Source: Beggiatoa alba B18LD (GTDB lineage: Bacteria > Pseudomonadota > Gammaproteobacteria > Beggiatoales > Beggiatoaceae). Taken from it: 64,000 nt of DNA. Where the stretch lies: positions 4,180,786 through 4,244,785 of the forward strand of contig NZ_JH600070.1 in the NCBI RefSeq assembly GCF_000245015.1, written 5' to 3'. The notes below the pieces were generated by a model. The model searched no databases, had not been told where the DNA came from, and saw only the letters and a list, made by a program, of their open reading frames with translations. Below are positions 53,619-63,102 of this stretch, piece by piece. The first letter of the stretch is position 1. Every line of letters begins with the position of its first letter. Both the position numbers and the translations under genes were made by a program.

Positions 53619-54683
53619 CTAATCATCCGCAATTTTCTCTTTATAACGCAAGCGGATATAACCATTTTCTGATAATAAAATAGCAAATGGTCTTGTTTTC
53701 GGAAAATAGGTAAAAACAATCATCATAATGACCATAATCGGCACGCATAAAAACATGCCAACAACACCCCATAAACTCCCCCAAATGGCTAAGGAAAGTA
53801 AGATAACTAAAGGACTTAGATTTAAAGAACTGCCCATCATTTTGGGTTCAAGAAAATTACCAATTAAGAATTGAACAACACTTAATGCACTGACAATGAT
53901 GAGAAAGGGATAAATTGTGTCAAATTGCACAAGTGCCAATAGAGACGGAAAAATAGTGGCAATAATCGACCCAATATTGGGAATAAAATTGAGGAAAAAG
54001 ATTAAAATTGCCCAAAAAGCGGCGAAATCAACGCCAACCATCCACATAATAAAGAAACTAATCACCGCAGTTAAAATACTCAGTAAGGTTTTAACCCCGA
54101 TATAAATTTTAATGTCTTCATCAATCTGGCATAAAATCTGTTCAACCGCTTTTTCTTTCTCGGGATTATGTGCAAGTAACCGCTTTAATTTTCTATGAAA
54201 TGTTTTTTCTTCTAAAAAAAGAAATAAGACATATAAAAAGATAATCCCCGCATTGCCTGCAATATTGGTTAAAGAAATTGCTATCGTAGAAATAACTTGA
54301 GGAATATTAATATTATCTTTTAAATTTCCAAAGTTAGGTAATTCGTCGATACCAACCCAAGAGAAAATTTGAATTAATAATTTTTCAAAATTTGCTTGAT
54401 AAGTGGGTGCAACCGCAATGACTTTTCCGATATTGCTATTAATCAGGTGGATAAATAGCCATGAAAACCCTAAAAACGTTAAAATAGACAGAATAAAGCA
54501 AAGAAAAAACGGTAATCGCCATTGTTTAAAATGTAACCAATGATATCCATCTGCTAAAATATCAATCAGATACCAAACAACGATAGCAATCAGTAAAGGA
54601 ATTAAAATTGCCTCTCCCACCGTAATCAAATAGAAAAACAAGACTAATAAAAACGCCCATAAACTTACCCGTTGTAAAGCCAT
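53619..54683 (-). CDS. AI-2E family transporter (YdiK/PerM type)
   Basis: The 354-residue protein is an AI-2 exporter family (DUF20) member with seven or eight membrane segments: two in the first 50 residues, one near 60-85, and a cluster from about 200 to 330. The family blocks are VDFAAFWAILIFFLNFIPNI (with the usual Pro-Asn), FLEPKMMGSSLNLSPL and WGSLWGVVGMFLCVP. Members transport different small molecules. The gene is divergent from truD with a 26-base gap. Confidence 0.87.
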   Translation of the reverse strand: MALQRVSLWAFLLVLFFYLITVGEAILIPLLIAIVVWYLIDILADGYHWLHFKQWRLPFFLCFILSILTFLGFSWLFIHLINSNIGKVIAVAPTYQANFEKLLIQIFSWVGIDELPNFGNLKDNINIPQVISTIAISLTNIAGNAGIIFLYVLFLFLEEKTFHRKLKRLLAHNPEKEKAVEQILCQIDEDIKIYIGVKTLLSILTAVISFFIMWMVGVDFAAFWAILIFFLNFIPNIGSIIATIFPSLLALVQFDTIYPFLIIVSALSVVQFLIGNFLEPKMMGSSLNLSPLVILLSLAIWGSLWGVVGMFLCVPIMVIMMIVFTYFPKTRPFAILLSENGYIRLRYKEKIADD

Positions 54684-54709
54684 TTACATACTCCTTTATA
54701 AAATACAAT

Positions 54710-55762
54710 ATGTTAATTACACTCCCTGATTTTGCTTATCTGCTTGGTGTTCCAACTGCAACAGCGCGTTTACGTGTTATTCCTGAAGATTTTCAAGTGA
54801 TTGAAACTTTAAGTTTTGAACCCAGTGGCACAGGAGAACATGTTTTTTTACAAATACGTAAACGCAATACCAATACCGATTGGCTGGCACGCCAACTTGC
54901 ACAATTTGCGAATGTCAAATCATTGGCGGTGAGCTATGCAGGCTTAAAAGACCGTCATGCGGTGACAACTCAATGGTTTAGCATTCATTTAGCGGGGCAA
55001 GCTGGTGATAAATTAAACTGGCAAACATTAAATAATGAAACGGTGCAAGTTCTCCAGCAGACACGGCATGAGCGCAAATTGCGTCGTGGTGCATTGCGTG
55101 ATAACCAGTTTATTTTATGTTTGCGAGATGTAACAGGCGACCATCAGGATTTAGAAAATCGTTTAACCCAACTGGCTGCGCAAGGTGTCCCCAATTATTT
55201 CGGCGAACAGCGTTTCGGGCATAATCATCATAATTTGCAACAGGCTGGCACTATTTTGTTGGAACATGCTTCCGTTGCAGACCGTCACCAACGCGGGCTT
55301 TATTTGTCCGCAGCACGTTCATTTTTATTTAACTGTATTTTATCGGAACGGGTGAGTCGTCGCTTGTGGAATCAAGCCATGATAGGCGATGTCATGCAAT
55401 TAGCAGGTTCACATTCTGTTTTTCCAATCAAGGAAATTGAAGCAGATATTATTCAGCGGTTACAGATGTTCGATCTTCATCCTGCCGCGCCGTTATGGGG
55501 TAAAGGAGAAAACTTAGCGACCGCTGACGCTTTAGCGTTGATGCAAACTGTTTTAGCCCCTTATAGTGGTTGGTGTGATGGGTTAATTCGAGAGGATTTA
55601 ACATTAGAATGGCGTAACTTAAGGTTAGTCGTTAATGATTTACAGTGGACATGGTTAGATGCAACAACCCTACAACTGCGTTTTCATTTGCCTGCGGGTT
55701 CATATGCGACAACTGTATTACGTGAATTAGTCATTTCTGAGGAATATTCATTTGAAAATTAA
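54710..55762 (+). CDS. truD: tRNA pseudouridine(13) synthase
   Basis: The 350-residue enzyme makes pseudouridine 13 in certain tRNAs. The catalytic Asp81 is in SYAGLKDRHAVTTQWFS, matching the E. coli position. The family blocks GVPNYFGEQRFG and the insertion domain are present. In this genome it is far from ispD/ispF/umpG, with which it often clusters. It is divergent from the AI-2E transporter and upstream of a tRNA gene. Confidence 0.95.
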   Translation: MLITLPDFAYLLGVPTATARLRVIPEDFQVIETLSFEPSGTGEHVFLQIRKRNTNTDWLARQLAQFANVKSLAVSYAGLKDRHAVTTQWFSIHLAGQAGDKLNWQTLNNETVQVLQQTRHERKLRRGALRDNQFILCLRDVTGDHQDLENRLTQLAAQGVPNYFGEQRFGHNHHNLQQAGTILLEHASVADRHQRGLYLSAARSFLFNCILSERVSRRLWNQAMIGDVMQLAGSHSVFPIKEIEADIIQRLQMFDLHPAAPLWGKGENLATADALALMQTVLAPYSGWCDGLIREDLTLEWRNLRLVVNDLQWTWLDATTLQLRFHLPAGSYATTVLRELVISEEYSFEN

Positions 55763-55791
55763 TTGATTATGCTTAATGACTAGCAAGACTC

Positions 55792-55820
55792 TTTTCAAGA
55801 TAAAAAAAGCTTAGTATAAT
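55792..55820 (+). promoter_or_regulatory. Promoter of tRNA-Thr
   Basis: TTTTCA at 55792-55797 and TATAAT at 55815-55820 are separated by 17 bases, and the -10 box lies 28 bases before the mature tRNA. The -10 is a perfect consensus, the -35 has four of six bases. Confidence 0.65.
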
Positions 55821-55848
55821 GCCTAGCTTCAAGCAGTTCTTAAAAAGT

Positions 55849-55923
55849 GCCGACATAGCACAGTGGTAGTGCAACTGATTTGTAATCAGTAGGTCGGGGG
55901 TTCAAATCCCTCTGTCGGCACCA
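55849..55923 (+). tRNA. tRNA-Thr(UGU)
   Basis: A 75-base cloverleaf with a perfect acceptor stem GCCGACA/TGTCGGC, anticodon loop TTTGTAA (anticodon UGU), T loop TTCAAAT, and encoded CCA at 55921-55923. Confidence 0.96.
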
Positions 55924-56208
55924 CTTATTTACACCATCTTAGCTGTTTCCCTTCTCCTTTTTTAACTCTCTTTTTTCCCTGTATTTAAGCATTTTGTCAT
56001 TAATTTTTAAATCAGTCGTTCTAAAATTTAGAAAAACTGTATTTATTTGTCTATTTTAAATACGTTACCATATTTGTTTTTTCACTAACTTGTTGAAGTA
56101 AGCATTAAGCATTTATTGGATGTGATACAGTACAGTGCGCAATTTATCTATGATTTTATAATCAAAAAATCGTTTTTTATTTTTCTGCTTGTACGGAGTT
56201 ATTTTCCT

Positions 56209-56814
56209 ATGAATGACATACCGATTAATCGTTCAGCATTAAAAGAAAATTTGCAGAATGCGAACACGTGGATGCGTGGTGCGTGGATGCTGTTATTTAT
56301 CATTGTGTATGAAATTGCTAGTTTTCTTGTTGTTTTATTTGCAATGATTCAATTTGTTTTTTTATTGCTGGCGGGAGCACCACATCCTATGTTATTAGGG
56401 TTTAGCCAGCGTCTAAATGCTTATATTTACCAGATATTAACTTATTTAATTTACGGAACAGAAAGCCGTCCTTTTCCTTTTTCTAGTTTTCCACAATTAG
56501 AGCCGATGGCAAGCACGCCCTTGGTAGGAACGCCAGATTTTAGCCAAACACAGCAATTTATCCGTAATTATCGTTTTTGGCTACGTGGATGTTTTATTGT
56601 GTTATTTGCCTTAATTCACTTTTTCATATTGGAATACGTGTTATACGGCATTATTTTTTTCCAGTTTGGCTCTATGTTACTGATTGCAAGCGTTAATGAT
56701 GCGTTGATTCAAGTTGCGAAAATGGTATGTGCCTATGTGTATCAAATTCTCAGTTATATCACATTAAATGCAGATGAAAAACCCTTTCCCTTTAGCCGCT
56801 TACCTACTTTATAG
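56209..56814 (+). CDS. DUF4389 membrane protein with internal duplication
   Basis: About 201 residues. Two similar halves each contain a hydrophobic hairpin followed by a short conserved tail: WMRGAWMLLFIIVYEIASFL ... AYIYQILTYL ... PFPFSSFP in the first and WLRGCFIVLFALIHFFILEY ... AYVYQILSYI ... PFPFSRLP in the second. This is a fused pair of DUF4389 units with four membrane segments. Function is unknown. The ATG at 56209 follows ACGGAG; an upstream frame to 56116 is unconserved. It leads an operon with an ArsR regulator and a LEA14-like protein. Confidence 0.8.
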   Translation: MNDIPINRSALKENLQNANTWMRGAWMLLFIIVYEIASFLVVLFAMIQFVFLLLAGAPHPMLLGFSQRLNAYIYQILTYLIYGTESRPFPFSSFPQLEPMASTPLVGTPDFSQTQQFIRNYRFWLRGCFIVLFALIHFFILEYVLYGIIFFQFGSMLLIASVNDALIQVAKMVCAYVYQILSYITLNADEKPFPFSRLPTL

Positions 56815-56836
56815 CCATTATGTAGAGGCTTAGATA

Positions 56837-57214
56837 ATGTTTCATTTCGCGCCTGATAGTTTTTTTCACGCCTTATCTGATGAAACACGACTGCGTTGTG
56901 TTGTATTACTTGCACAACAAGGGGAATTATGTGTGTGTGAACTAACTTGTGCATTAGGATTGGCACAGCCGAAAATTTCTCGACATTTGGCTATTTTAAA
57001 GTCGGCAAAGGTCTTGCAGGATAGACGAGCAGGTGTGTGGATACATTATAAATTGCATGAGCAACTTCCCACATGGGCAAAAAATATCTTAATGGAAATT
57101 GTGGGCGGTCTGGCTACACAACTGCCTTATCAAACAGACAAACAAACCTTGTTAGATATGCCTAATCGCCCACAAGTGCTGGTTGTCTGTCAGCGTGAAA
57201 AGAGCACATTATGA
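56837..57214 (+). CDS. ArsR-family transcriptional regulator
   Basis: A 125-residue winged-helix repressor. The fold shows ALSDETRLRCVVLLAQQG, the CxC motif Cys32-Cys34 in ELCVCELTCALG (the arsenite-type alpha-3N site of ArsR), and the recognition helix AQPKISRHLAILKSAKVL. It likely dissociates on binding arsenite or another soft metal. No arsenic resistance genes adjoin; instead it sits between a DUF4389 gene (22 bases upstream) and a LEA14 gene (overlap ATGA). GAGG precedes the ATG. Confidence 0.9.
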   Translation: MFHFAPDSFFHALSDETRLRCVVLLAQQGELCVCELTCALGLAQPKISRHLAILKSAKVLQDRRAGVWIHYKLHEQLPTWAKNILMEIVGGLATQLPYQTDKQTLLDMPNRPQVLVVCQREKSTL

Positions 57215-57681
57215 AAAAACGCCGTCATTTTTTCTATTTGTTAATTGGGGTAATCGCTTGGTTAAATGGGTGCGCAACCTTGTCATTAGAGCCTTTAACG
57301 CCCGAAATTAACTTAACTAATATTGAAGTGGGTCAATTAGGCTTTTTTGAACAATCTTTTGCATTACAATTGCAGGTTAAAAATCCTAATAACTTTCCTT
57401 TACCTATCGTCGGCTTGCAATACACTTTAGAGGTTAATGGTAAACAGTTTGCGACGGGTAATAGTAGTGCAAGCACCTTAATTCCAGCCTTAGGCAATAA
57501 AGCCATGACAGTGGAAGTTGTGAGTAATCTCAATCAAATTCTGGCGCAAATTAAAGATTGGAATCAGGGCTTGTCGAAAACCTTAGATTATCGTTTGTTC
57601 GGTGGGATTCGTTTATCTGATTGGATGCCGATTTTGCCATTTGAACGGACGGGTAAAGTGCCATTAACCCTTAATCGTTAA
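57211..57681 (+). CDS. LEA14/WHy-domain lipoprotein-like protein
   Basis: The 156-residue protein has a signal peptide ending WLNGC (lipobox-like, Cys22 likely lipidated) and a LEA type 2 (WHy) beta-sandwich domain: LTNIEVGQLGFFEQSFALQL, VKNPNNFPLPIVGLQYTLEV and TMTVEVVSN-type strands. Such proteins relate to desiccation and stress in plants but their bacterial role is not settled. The start overlaps the arsR stop by four bases. Its 3' end overlaps prmC, on the other strand, by 11 bases. Confidence 0.85.
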   Translation: MKKRRHFFYLLIGVIAWLNGCATLSLEPLTPEINLTNIEVGQLGFFEQSFALQLQVKNPNNFPLPIVGLQYTLEVNGKQFATGNSSASTLIPALGNKAMTVEVVSNLNQILAQIKDWNQGLSKTLDYRLFGGIRLSDWMPILPFERTGKVPLTLNR

Positions 57682-58522
57682 ACCATTGCCCGATAGTCAC
57701 TCGTTCCTGTCCTTCTAAATCGTGAATTGTTGATACATGTTTAAACCCTTGTTGTTGCATTAATATTCTTACCGCTTCACCTTGGGTATAACCGTGTTCT
57801 AGCAATAGCCAACCTGCATTTTTTAAATACAACGGTGCTTGTTGTATCAGTTGGCGAATATCATCAAGTCCCTCATTGCCTGACGTTAATGCCGTTCTAG
57901 GTTCAAAACGAACATCCCCTTGTGTTAAATGTGGGTCTGTTTCTGCGATATATGGCGGATTAGAAACCAACATATCCATGCTTTTTGGGACTATTGCGTT
58001 TAGCCATGAAGCACAGAGTAATTTAACATTATTGATTTTTAACCGCTGTACATTCGCTTGTGCAATACAAATTGCATCTAGTTGACAGTCTATGGCAACA
58101 ATCAACGCAGCAGGGCATTCCTTTGCTAAGGCAATAGCAATTGCACCGCTCCCCGTTCCTAAATCAGCCAGCACAGGGTTAGAAAGATGATTTAAATGCT
58201 CAATCGCTTGTTCAACTAACGTTTCAGTTGCGGGGCGAGGAATTAAGACAGCAGGTGAAACTAATAAATCTAAACTCCAAAACTCACGATGTCCTGTCAA
58301 ATAAGCAATGGGTTCTCCTGCGCAACGACGTGTAATAAGTACCTGAAAATACTGATACTCAGTATCAGATAACAGCCGATTTGACCACGCAATTAAATAA
58401 CTGCGTTGCACACCTAACACTTGCGTTAATAAAATATCCGCTTCTAAACGGGGGCTTTCTATGCCTGCTTGTTGTAAAACAGGGACGGCCTGCTGTAAGG
58501 TTTGTTGAATGGTATAATGCAC
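57671..58522 (-). CDS. prmC: Release factor glutamine methyltransferase
   Basis: The 283-residue SAM enzyme methylates the GGQ glutamine of release factors RF1 and RF2. Motif I is LADLGTGSGAIAIALAKE and the signature is SNPPYIAE (Asn188-Tyr191). Unlike PrmB (18331) it has the short N-terminal domain. The usual partner prfA is not adjacent. It converges on the LEA14 gene and is divergent from lptE. Confidence 0.94.
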   Translation of the reverse strand: MHYTIQQTLQQAVPVLQQAGIESPRLEADILLTQVLGVQRSYLIAWSNRLLSDTEYQYFQVLITRRCAGEPIAYLTGHREFWSLDLLVSPAVLIPRPATETLVEQAIEHLNHLSNPVLADLGTGSGAIAIALAKECPAALIVAIDCQLDAICIAQANVQRLKINNVKLLCASWLNAIVPKSMDMLVSNPPYIAETDPHLTQGDVRFEPRTALTSGNEGLDDIRQLIQQAPLYLKNAGWLLLEHGYTQGEAVRILMQQQGFKHVSTIHDLEGQERVTIGQWFND

Positions 58523-58560
58523 CCTAAATCCTCAATAGAATCTTGAAATAAGCACCCATC

Positions 58561-59088
58561 ATGTTAAAGCCTTTTCTTCTAAATCGTCAATTATTCAACT
58601 TATTAACTCTGCTTTGTTTAAGCATGGTTTTAACAGCGTGCGGGTTTCAATTACGTGGCACGATAGGCTACCCGATGAAAACGGCTTACTTACAATCGGA
58701 AAATGCCAACCGCATCACCACAGAAGTAACCCGTTTATTACAAGATAACGGTGTAACCGTCACTAATAAATCAGAAGATGCCGAAATTATTGTTATTTTA
58801 CGCAATGAAATTATTGACAGACGGGTCTTATCTGTCTCTGCGATTACGGGGCGTTTAGAAGAAATTGAACTGAATTTTCGCGTTGAGCTAGAAGTACAGA
58901 ATGCAAAAGATAAACGTGTATTACAAGATAAACAAGTCGTTAGTCTCTTAAGAGATTACAGCTTTGATGAAACAGCCGTATTAGCAAAAGATACAGAAGA
59001 ACAAGTGATTAAAGAAGACATGTTCCGTGATGCGACGGCACAAGTCTTACGTCGCTTACAAATGCTAAAAATGCCCAAATCCTCTTAA
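58561..59088 (+). CDS. lptE: LPS-assembly lipoprotein LptE
   Basis: The 175-residue lipoprotein plugs the LptD barrel that inserts lipopolysaccharide into the outer membrane. The lipobox is LTAC (Cys27), followed by GFQLRGTIGYP, typical of LptE. The alpha-beta sandwich continues through TTEVTRLLQDNGV. The usual neighbours leuS and holA are missing. Confidence 0.9.
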   Translation: MLKPFLLNRQLFNLLTLLCLSMVLTACGFQLRGTIGYPMKTAYLQSENANRITTEVTRLLQDNGVTVTNKSEDAEIIVILRNEIIDRRVLSVSAITGRLEEIELNFRVELEVQNAKDKRVLQDKQVVSLLRDYSFDETAVLAKDTEEQVIKEDMFRDATAQVLRRLQMLKMPKSS

Positions 59089-59157
59089 GTTAAACAATTC
59101 ACTTAATAAAAAAGCTATTTTTCTGTTTTACAAGCCCCATCAAGTCGGTAGAATCAA

Positions 59158-59181
59158 GCGACTACAATCATTTGTAGTCGC
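59158..59181 (+). terminator. Hairpin after lptE
   Basis: GCGACTACAA and TTGTAGTCGC form a perfect 10-bp stem with a TCAT loop, followed by a C/T-rich run rather than a pure T-run. It is a possible terminator for lptE or leader element of the next gene. Confidence 0.55.
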
Positions 59182-59210
59182 CTCTTCCCCTCTTTACTTA
59201 AGGAGATTAT

Positions 59211-60131
59211 ATGCAATTCATTCAACGTGTTTTATGCTTAAGTTTCCTATTGTTCGCAAGTGTCGCTTTTGCCGAACAACGTGCATTACTCTATCCAGCC
59301 ACTGATAAACTCTCTCCAGAATTACAAGCCATTGTCACCGAAGCGCAAAAACTTGACCGCCCAACTGTTGCTTATGAACAGTTATCCCAAAAAACCCGTT
59401 ATTACGTGCGCATTGCGCCACGTAAATACGTGTTAGATGCAAACAATCAATTATTAGATTCCGCCATTTTAAGCACGAAACCCATCGCTTTTATTACAAC
59501 GCCTGAAGGGATTTATGGCAAATCGTTATTAACGATTTATTTAGATATCGGCTATGAAGCTGAAGACATTATCCACTGGCAACAAGATGTCCCTATGGTC
59601 GCCATTCTCTTCCGTTATCCTGATGACATCAGCTTGTCTGAAGTCACCAATGGCGAATTATCCGCAACTTGGCGTAAACAAGTGATTATCCCAACTTGGG
59701 ACAATATGTTTACTTTATTTAAAAATTTCGCCAAAGATGCCACGATTGATGCAAGCAAGAAAACAGAAGGGGATTATTCTCCCACTGCCTTCTTCTTCCG
59801 TACCGAAGAGAGCAAAGCCTTTGCTTTAGGTTATCCTGATGCTGGCAAAGCACGATTAAAAACGGTTTCTTATGCAGGGATTAAAGCCTCAGGCGGTGCA
59901 GATTGGGCTTATCGGAGTTTATTAGAACAAAAATTAAGCCTGTTTGAACATTTTCGCGGTACAGGACGCACGCAAAATGAAATTGTTGACCCTACAGGAG
60001 AATTACACGAGAAAGGCTTATTCGAATTTGTCGCACCCAATGCGAAGTTAAAAGAATTGGCTGAAATTGCGATTGTAGATTTAGGGACGTTGACCTTGCA
60101 AAATGTGTTAAGCGCGACCACACCTAAATAA
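59211..60131 (+). CDS. Exported protein of unknown function
   Basis: The 306-residue protein has a signal peptide (1-21, ending SVAFAEQ). The mature part has no motif I can assign. Notable stretches are YYVRIAPRKYVLDANNQLLD, SILLTIYLDIGYEAEDII-type helices (here SLLTIYLDIGYEAEDI), DWAYRSLLEQKLSLFEHFRG and a C-terminal beta-like region. Eight to ten aromatic residues cluster near 95-170. Probably periplasmic. AGGAG lies nine bases before the ATG. Confidence 0.75.
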   Translation: MQFIQRVLCLSFLLFASVAFAEQRALLYPATDKLSPELQAIVTEAQKLDRPTVAYEQLSQKTRYYVRIAPRKYVLDANNQLLDSAILSTKPIAFITTPEGIYGKSLLTIYLDIGYEAEDIIHWQQDVPMVAILFRYPDDISLSEVTNGELSATWRKQVIIPTWDNMFTLFKNFAKDATIDASKKTEGDYSPTAFFFRTEESKAFALGYPDAGKARLKTVSYAGIKASGGADWAYRSLLEQKLSLFEHFRGTGRTQNEIVDPTGELHEKGLFEFVAPNAKLKELAEIAIVDLGTLTLQNVLSATTPK

Positions 60132-60159
60132 CTCGTTTTATTCAACGCGCTTTTAACTT

Positions 60160-60481
60160 TTAAAAATAAAGACCTGCTAGATTTTGAAAATCTAACAGGT
60201 CTTTTCATTTTAACCTGAGTTCGGCGAGATTCTTTTAAAAAGACAACAGCTTGTCTGAATCAGGATTAAAAGATTGTCTGAATCAGAATTTTCAGAATTA
60301 ACAGAATTTTCAGAATTAAAAAGATAAGAAAATTAAAAGAATAAAAAATTATGTTTTTAATTGTTTTTAATTCTGCTAATTCTGAAAATTCTGTGAATTC
60401 TGATTCAGACAAAAAAAGACCTGCTAAGTCTTGAATATTTAGCAGGTCTTTTTATTTTAATCACACAGCGAATTTAGCTTA
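60160..60481. repeat. Composite family-A repeat, copy A11
   Basis: A hairpin (GACCTGCTAG with CTAACAGGTC) precedes an ordinary end TAACCTGAGTTCGGCGAG at 60211, then two rounds of GTCTGAATCAG and CAGAATTNN units, mirrored arms and a second hairpin (60418-60448). The right end CGAATTTAGCTTA is a decayed CGAACTCAGGTTA (10 of 13 bases), whose last three bases form the stop codon of ppsA. Confidence 0.8.
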
Positions 60482-62860
60482 ACTATTTTGCCCTGCTAAA
60501 TATAACCATGTAGAAACAACAGTGTCAGGATTTAACGACACACTCTCAATACCTTCATCCATTAACCAACGGGCTAAATCGGGATGGTCTGAAGGGCCTT
60601 GTCCACAAATACCGATGTATTTCCCTGCTTTACGGCAGGCTTGAATTGCTAAGTGTAACAGGGCTTTAACGGCTGGGTTACGTTCATCAAATAAATGCGC
60701 AATTAAGCCTGAATCACGGTCTAAACCTAAGGCTAATTGGGTCATGTCGTTTGAACCAATAGAGAAACCATCAAAATATTGTAAGAAATCATCGGCTAAT
60801 AAAGCATTAGCAGGTAATTCACACATCATGATTAAACGTAAGCCATTTTTACCACGTTCTAAACCATTTTTCGCCAGAATATTAACGACTTTACGCGCAC
60901 CTTCTACGGTACGAACAAAGGGAATCATCAGTTCTACGTTGGTTAAGCCCATTTCATCGCGTACTTTCCTCATGGCTCGACATTCTAATTCAAAGCAATC
61001 TTGGAAAGATTCAGCGATATAACGTGACGCGCCACGGAAGCCAATCATGGGATTTTCTTCATGGGGTTCATAACGGTCGCCACCGATGAGGTTAGCGTAT
61101 TCGTTAGATTTGAAGTCGGATAAACGCACGATAACGGGTTGTGGGTAGAAGGCTGCCGCTAAGGTAGAAACCCCTTCAGCTAGTTTCTCCACGTAGAAAT
61201 CGACAGGGCTTGCATAGCCACCGATGCGCTCTTTAACCTTGTTTTTAACCTCTTCAGGTTGTTCTTCAAAATTTAACAAGACTTTGGGGTGAATACCAAT
61301 CATGTTATTGATGATGAATTCTAAACGGGCTAAACCAACGCCAGCGTTAGGAATTTGCGCGAAGTCGAAAGCGCGGTCGGGGTTGCCGACGTTCATCATA
61401 ATTTTGAAAGGTAATGGGGGCATGGTTGCCGTATCGGAACGTTTGACTTCAAAGGCTAAAATACCTTCATAAATCAAGCCTGTATCGCCTTCCGCACAAG
61501 AAACTGTGACTTCTTGCCCACTCTTTAAAATTTGTGTGGCATCACCGCAACCGACAACGGCAGGAATCCCTAATTCACGGGCAATAATAGCGGCGTGACA
61601 TGTCCGCCCCCCGCGATTGGTGACGATAGCGGCGGCGCGTTTCATCACGGGTTCCCAATCAGGGTCGGTCATGTCGGTGACTAAGACATCGCCCGTTTGA
61701 ACTTGGGACATTTCCTTAACATCTTTAATCACGCGCACTTTACCCGCGCCGATTTTTTGCCCAATACTGCGTCCAGTGACTAAAATGTTACCGCTTTGTT
61801 TTAATTCATAACGTTCTAAAACATTGCTTTTGGTTTGGCGACTTTTAACCGTTTCGGGACGGGCTTGAACAATATAAACTTTGCCATCTTGTCCATCTTT
61901 TGCCCATTCAATGTCCATAGGACGCTGATAATGTTTTTCAATGATTAAGGCTTGACGGGCTAATTCTTCTACTTCAGCATCGGTTAAAGAGAAGGTTAAA
62001 CGTTGTTCAGCAGGCACATCAATGGTTTTTGTGGCTTTGCCATAGTTTTTATCATCGCTGTAAATCATTTTAATTAATTTACTGCCACGATTGCGACGCA
62101 GAATAGCGGGCTTGTTGGCTTGTAATGTGGCTTTATGCACATAGAATTCATCAGGATTTACCGCCCCTTGTACGACGGTTTCACCTAGCCCATAAGCAGC
62201 AGTGATAAAGACGACATCGGGGAAACCTGATTCTGTATCGAGGGTGAACATTACCCCGCTCGCGCCGATGTCGCTACGCACCATGCGCTGAATCCCTGCG
62301 GATAAGGCAACATCGCTGTGTGCAAAACCTTGATGCACGCGGTAAGCAATGGCGCGGTCATTGAATAAAGAGGCGAAAACGTGTTTAACGGCTAATAAGA
62401 CGTTATCCAAGCCACGCACGTTTAAAAAGGTTTCTTGTTGACCTGCAAAGGAGGCATCAGGTAAGTCTTCAGCCGTTGCGGAGGAACGCACTGCAACAGA
62501 AATTTCCCCGCCTGCTTCTGCCACCATTTCTTGATAAGCCTTAGTAATGGCTTCTTCTAAAGGTTTGGTTAAGGGGGTATCTATGACTTGCTGACGAATT
62601 TCTGCACCCACTTTGGCGAGTGTATCAACATCATCAATATTTAAACTTTGTAAGCGTTCATTAATATGTTGACGCAAGCCGCTTTGTTCTAAAAAATCAA
62701 CAAACGCCGCCGCCGTTGTGGCAAAACCACCCGGCACTCGCACGCCGAGTTTTGCGAGATGTTTAACCATTTCACCGAGAGAGGCATTTTTACCGCCGAC
62801 TCGATTAACATCATGCATACCTAAAGACTCAAACCCGATAACGTACTCTTGCACTTGCAC
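60479..62860 (-). CDS. ppsA: Phosphoenolpyruvate synthase
   Basis: The 793-residue enzyme makes PEP from pyruvate and ATP in gluconeogenesis. The phosphohistidine His422 is in [18 protein letters not shown], the PPDK N-terminal ATP-binding domain begins [15 protein letters not shown], and the TIM-barrel domain has [19 protein letters not shown] and [11 protein letters not shown]. It starts with GTG at 62860, seven bases after AGAGGGAG. It is divergent from its regulator ppsR. Confidence 0.96.
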   Translation of the reverse strand: MQVQEYVIGFESLGMHDVNRVGGKNASLGEMVKHLAKLGVRVPGGFATTAAAFVDFLEQSGLRQHINERLQSLNIDDVDTLAKVGAEIRQQVIDTPLTKPLEEAITKAYQEMVAEAGGEISVAVRSSATAEDLPDASFAGQQETFLNVRGLDNVLLAVKHVFASLFNDRAIAYRVHQGFAHSDVALSAGIQRMVRSDIGASGVMFTLDTESGFPDVVFITAAYGLGETVVQGAVNPDEFYVHKATLQANKPAILRRNRGSKLIKMIYSDDKNYGKATKTIDVPAEQRLTFSLTDAEVEELARQALIIEKHYQRPMDIEWAKDGQDGKVYIVQARPETVKSRQTKSNVLERYELKQSGNILVTGRSIGQKIGAGKVRVIKDVKEMSQVQTGDVLVTDMTDPDWEPVMKRAAAIVTNRGGRTCHAAIIARELGIPAVVGCGDATQILKSGQEVTVSCAEGDTGLIYEGILAFEVKRSDTATMPPLPFKIMMNVGNPDRAFDFAQIPNAGVGLARLEFIINNMIGIHPKVLLNFEEQPEEVKNKVKERIGGYASPVDFYVEKLAEGVSTLAAAFYPQPVIVRLSDFKSNEYANLIGGDRYEPHEENPMIGFRGASRYIAESFQDCFELECRAMRKVRDEMGLTNVELMIPFVRTVEGARKVVNILAKNGLERGKNGLRLIMMCELPANALLADDFLQYFDGFSIGSNDMTQLALGLDRDSGLIAHLFDERNPAVKALLHLAIQACRKAGKYIGICGQGPSDHPDLARWLMDEGIESVSLNPDTVVSTWLYLAGQNS

Positions 62861-63102
62861 TGCTGAACTCCCTCTGCAACCAGCCGTTGCGAATAATGTA
62901 GAAAAAAAATGACAATTTTATACTGAAAGTGTATTTCCATCTATATTGGTGGTTATTTATAGGGTTTTTCTTGTTTTATTTATAAATTCGTGGGTTATGT
63001 AATAACAAAATCTGCCGAAATCCTGTGAGAGCCGTCCCTGTTGGATATGACAAATATGTTACTATCCACATTCATTCACTTCTTCTCTTTTTAATTTCTA
63101 AC

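Larger units (their letters stand above)
55763..56208. other. Spacer holding tRNA-Thr and AT-rich leader
   Basis: After truD a sigma-70-like promoter and tRNA-Thr occupy 55792-55923. The remaining 280 bases are AT-rich with no clear feature, apart from ACGGAG at 56192-56197, the likely ribosome binding site of the next gene. Confidence 0.6.
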
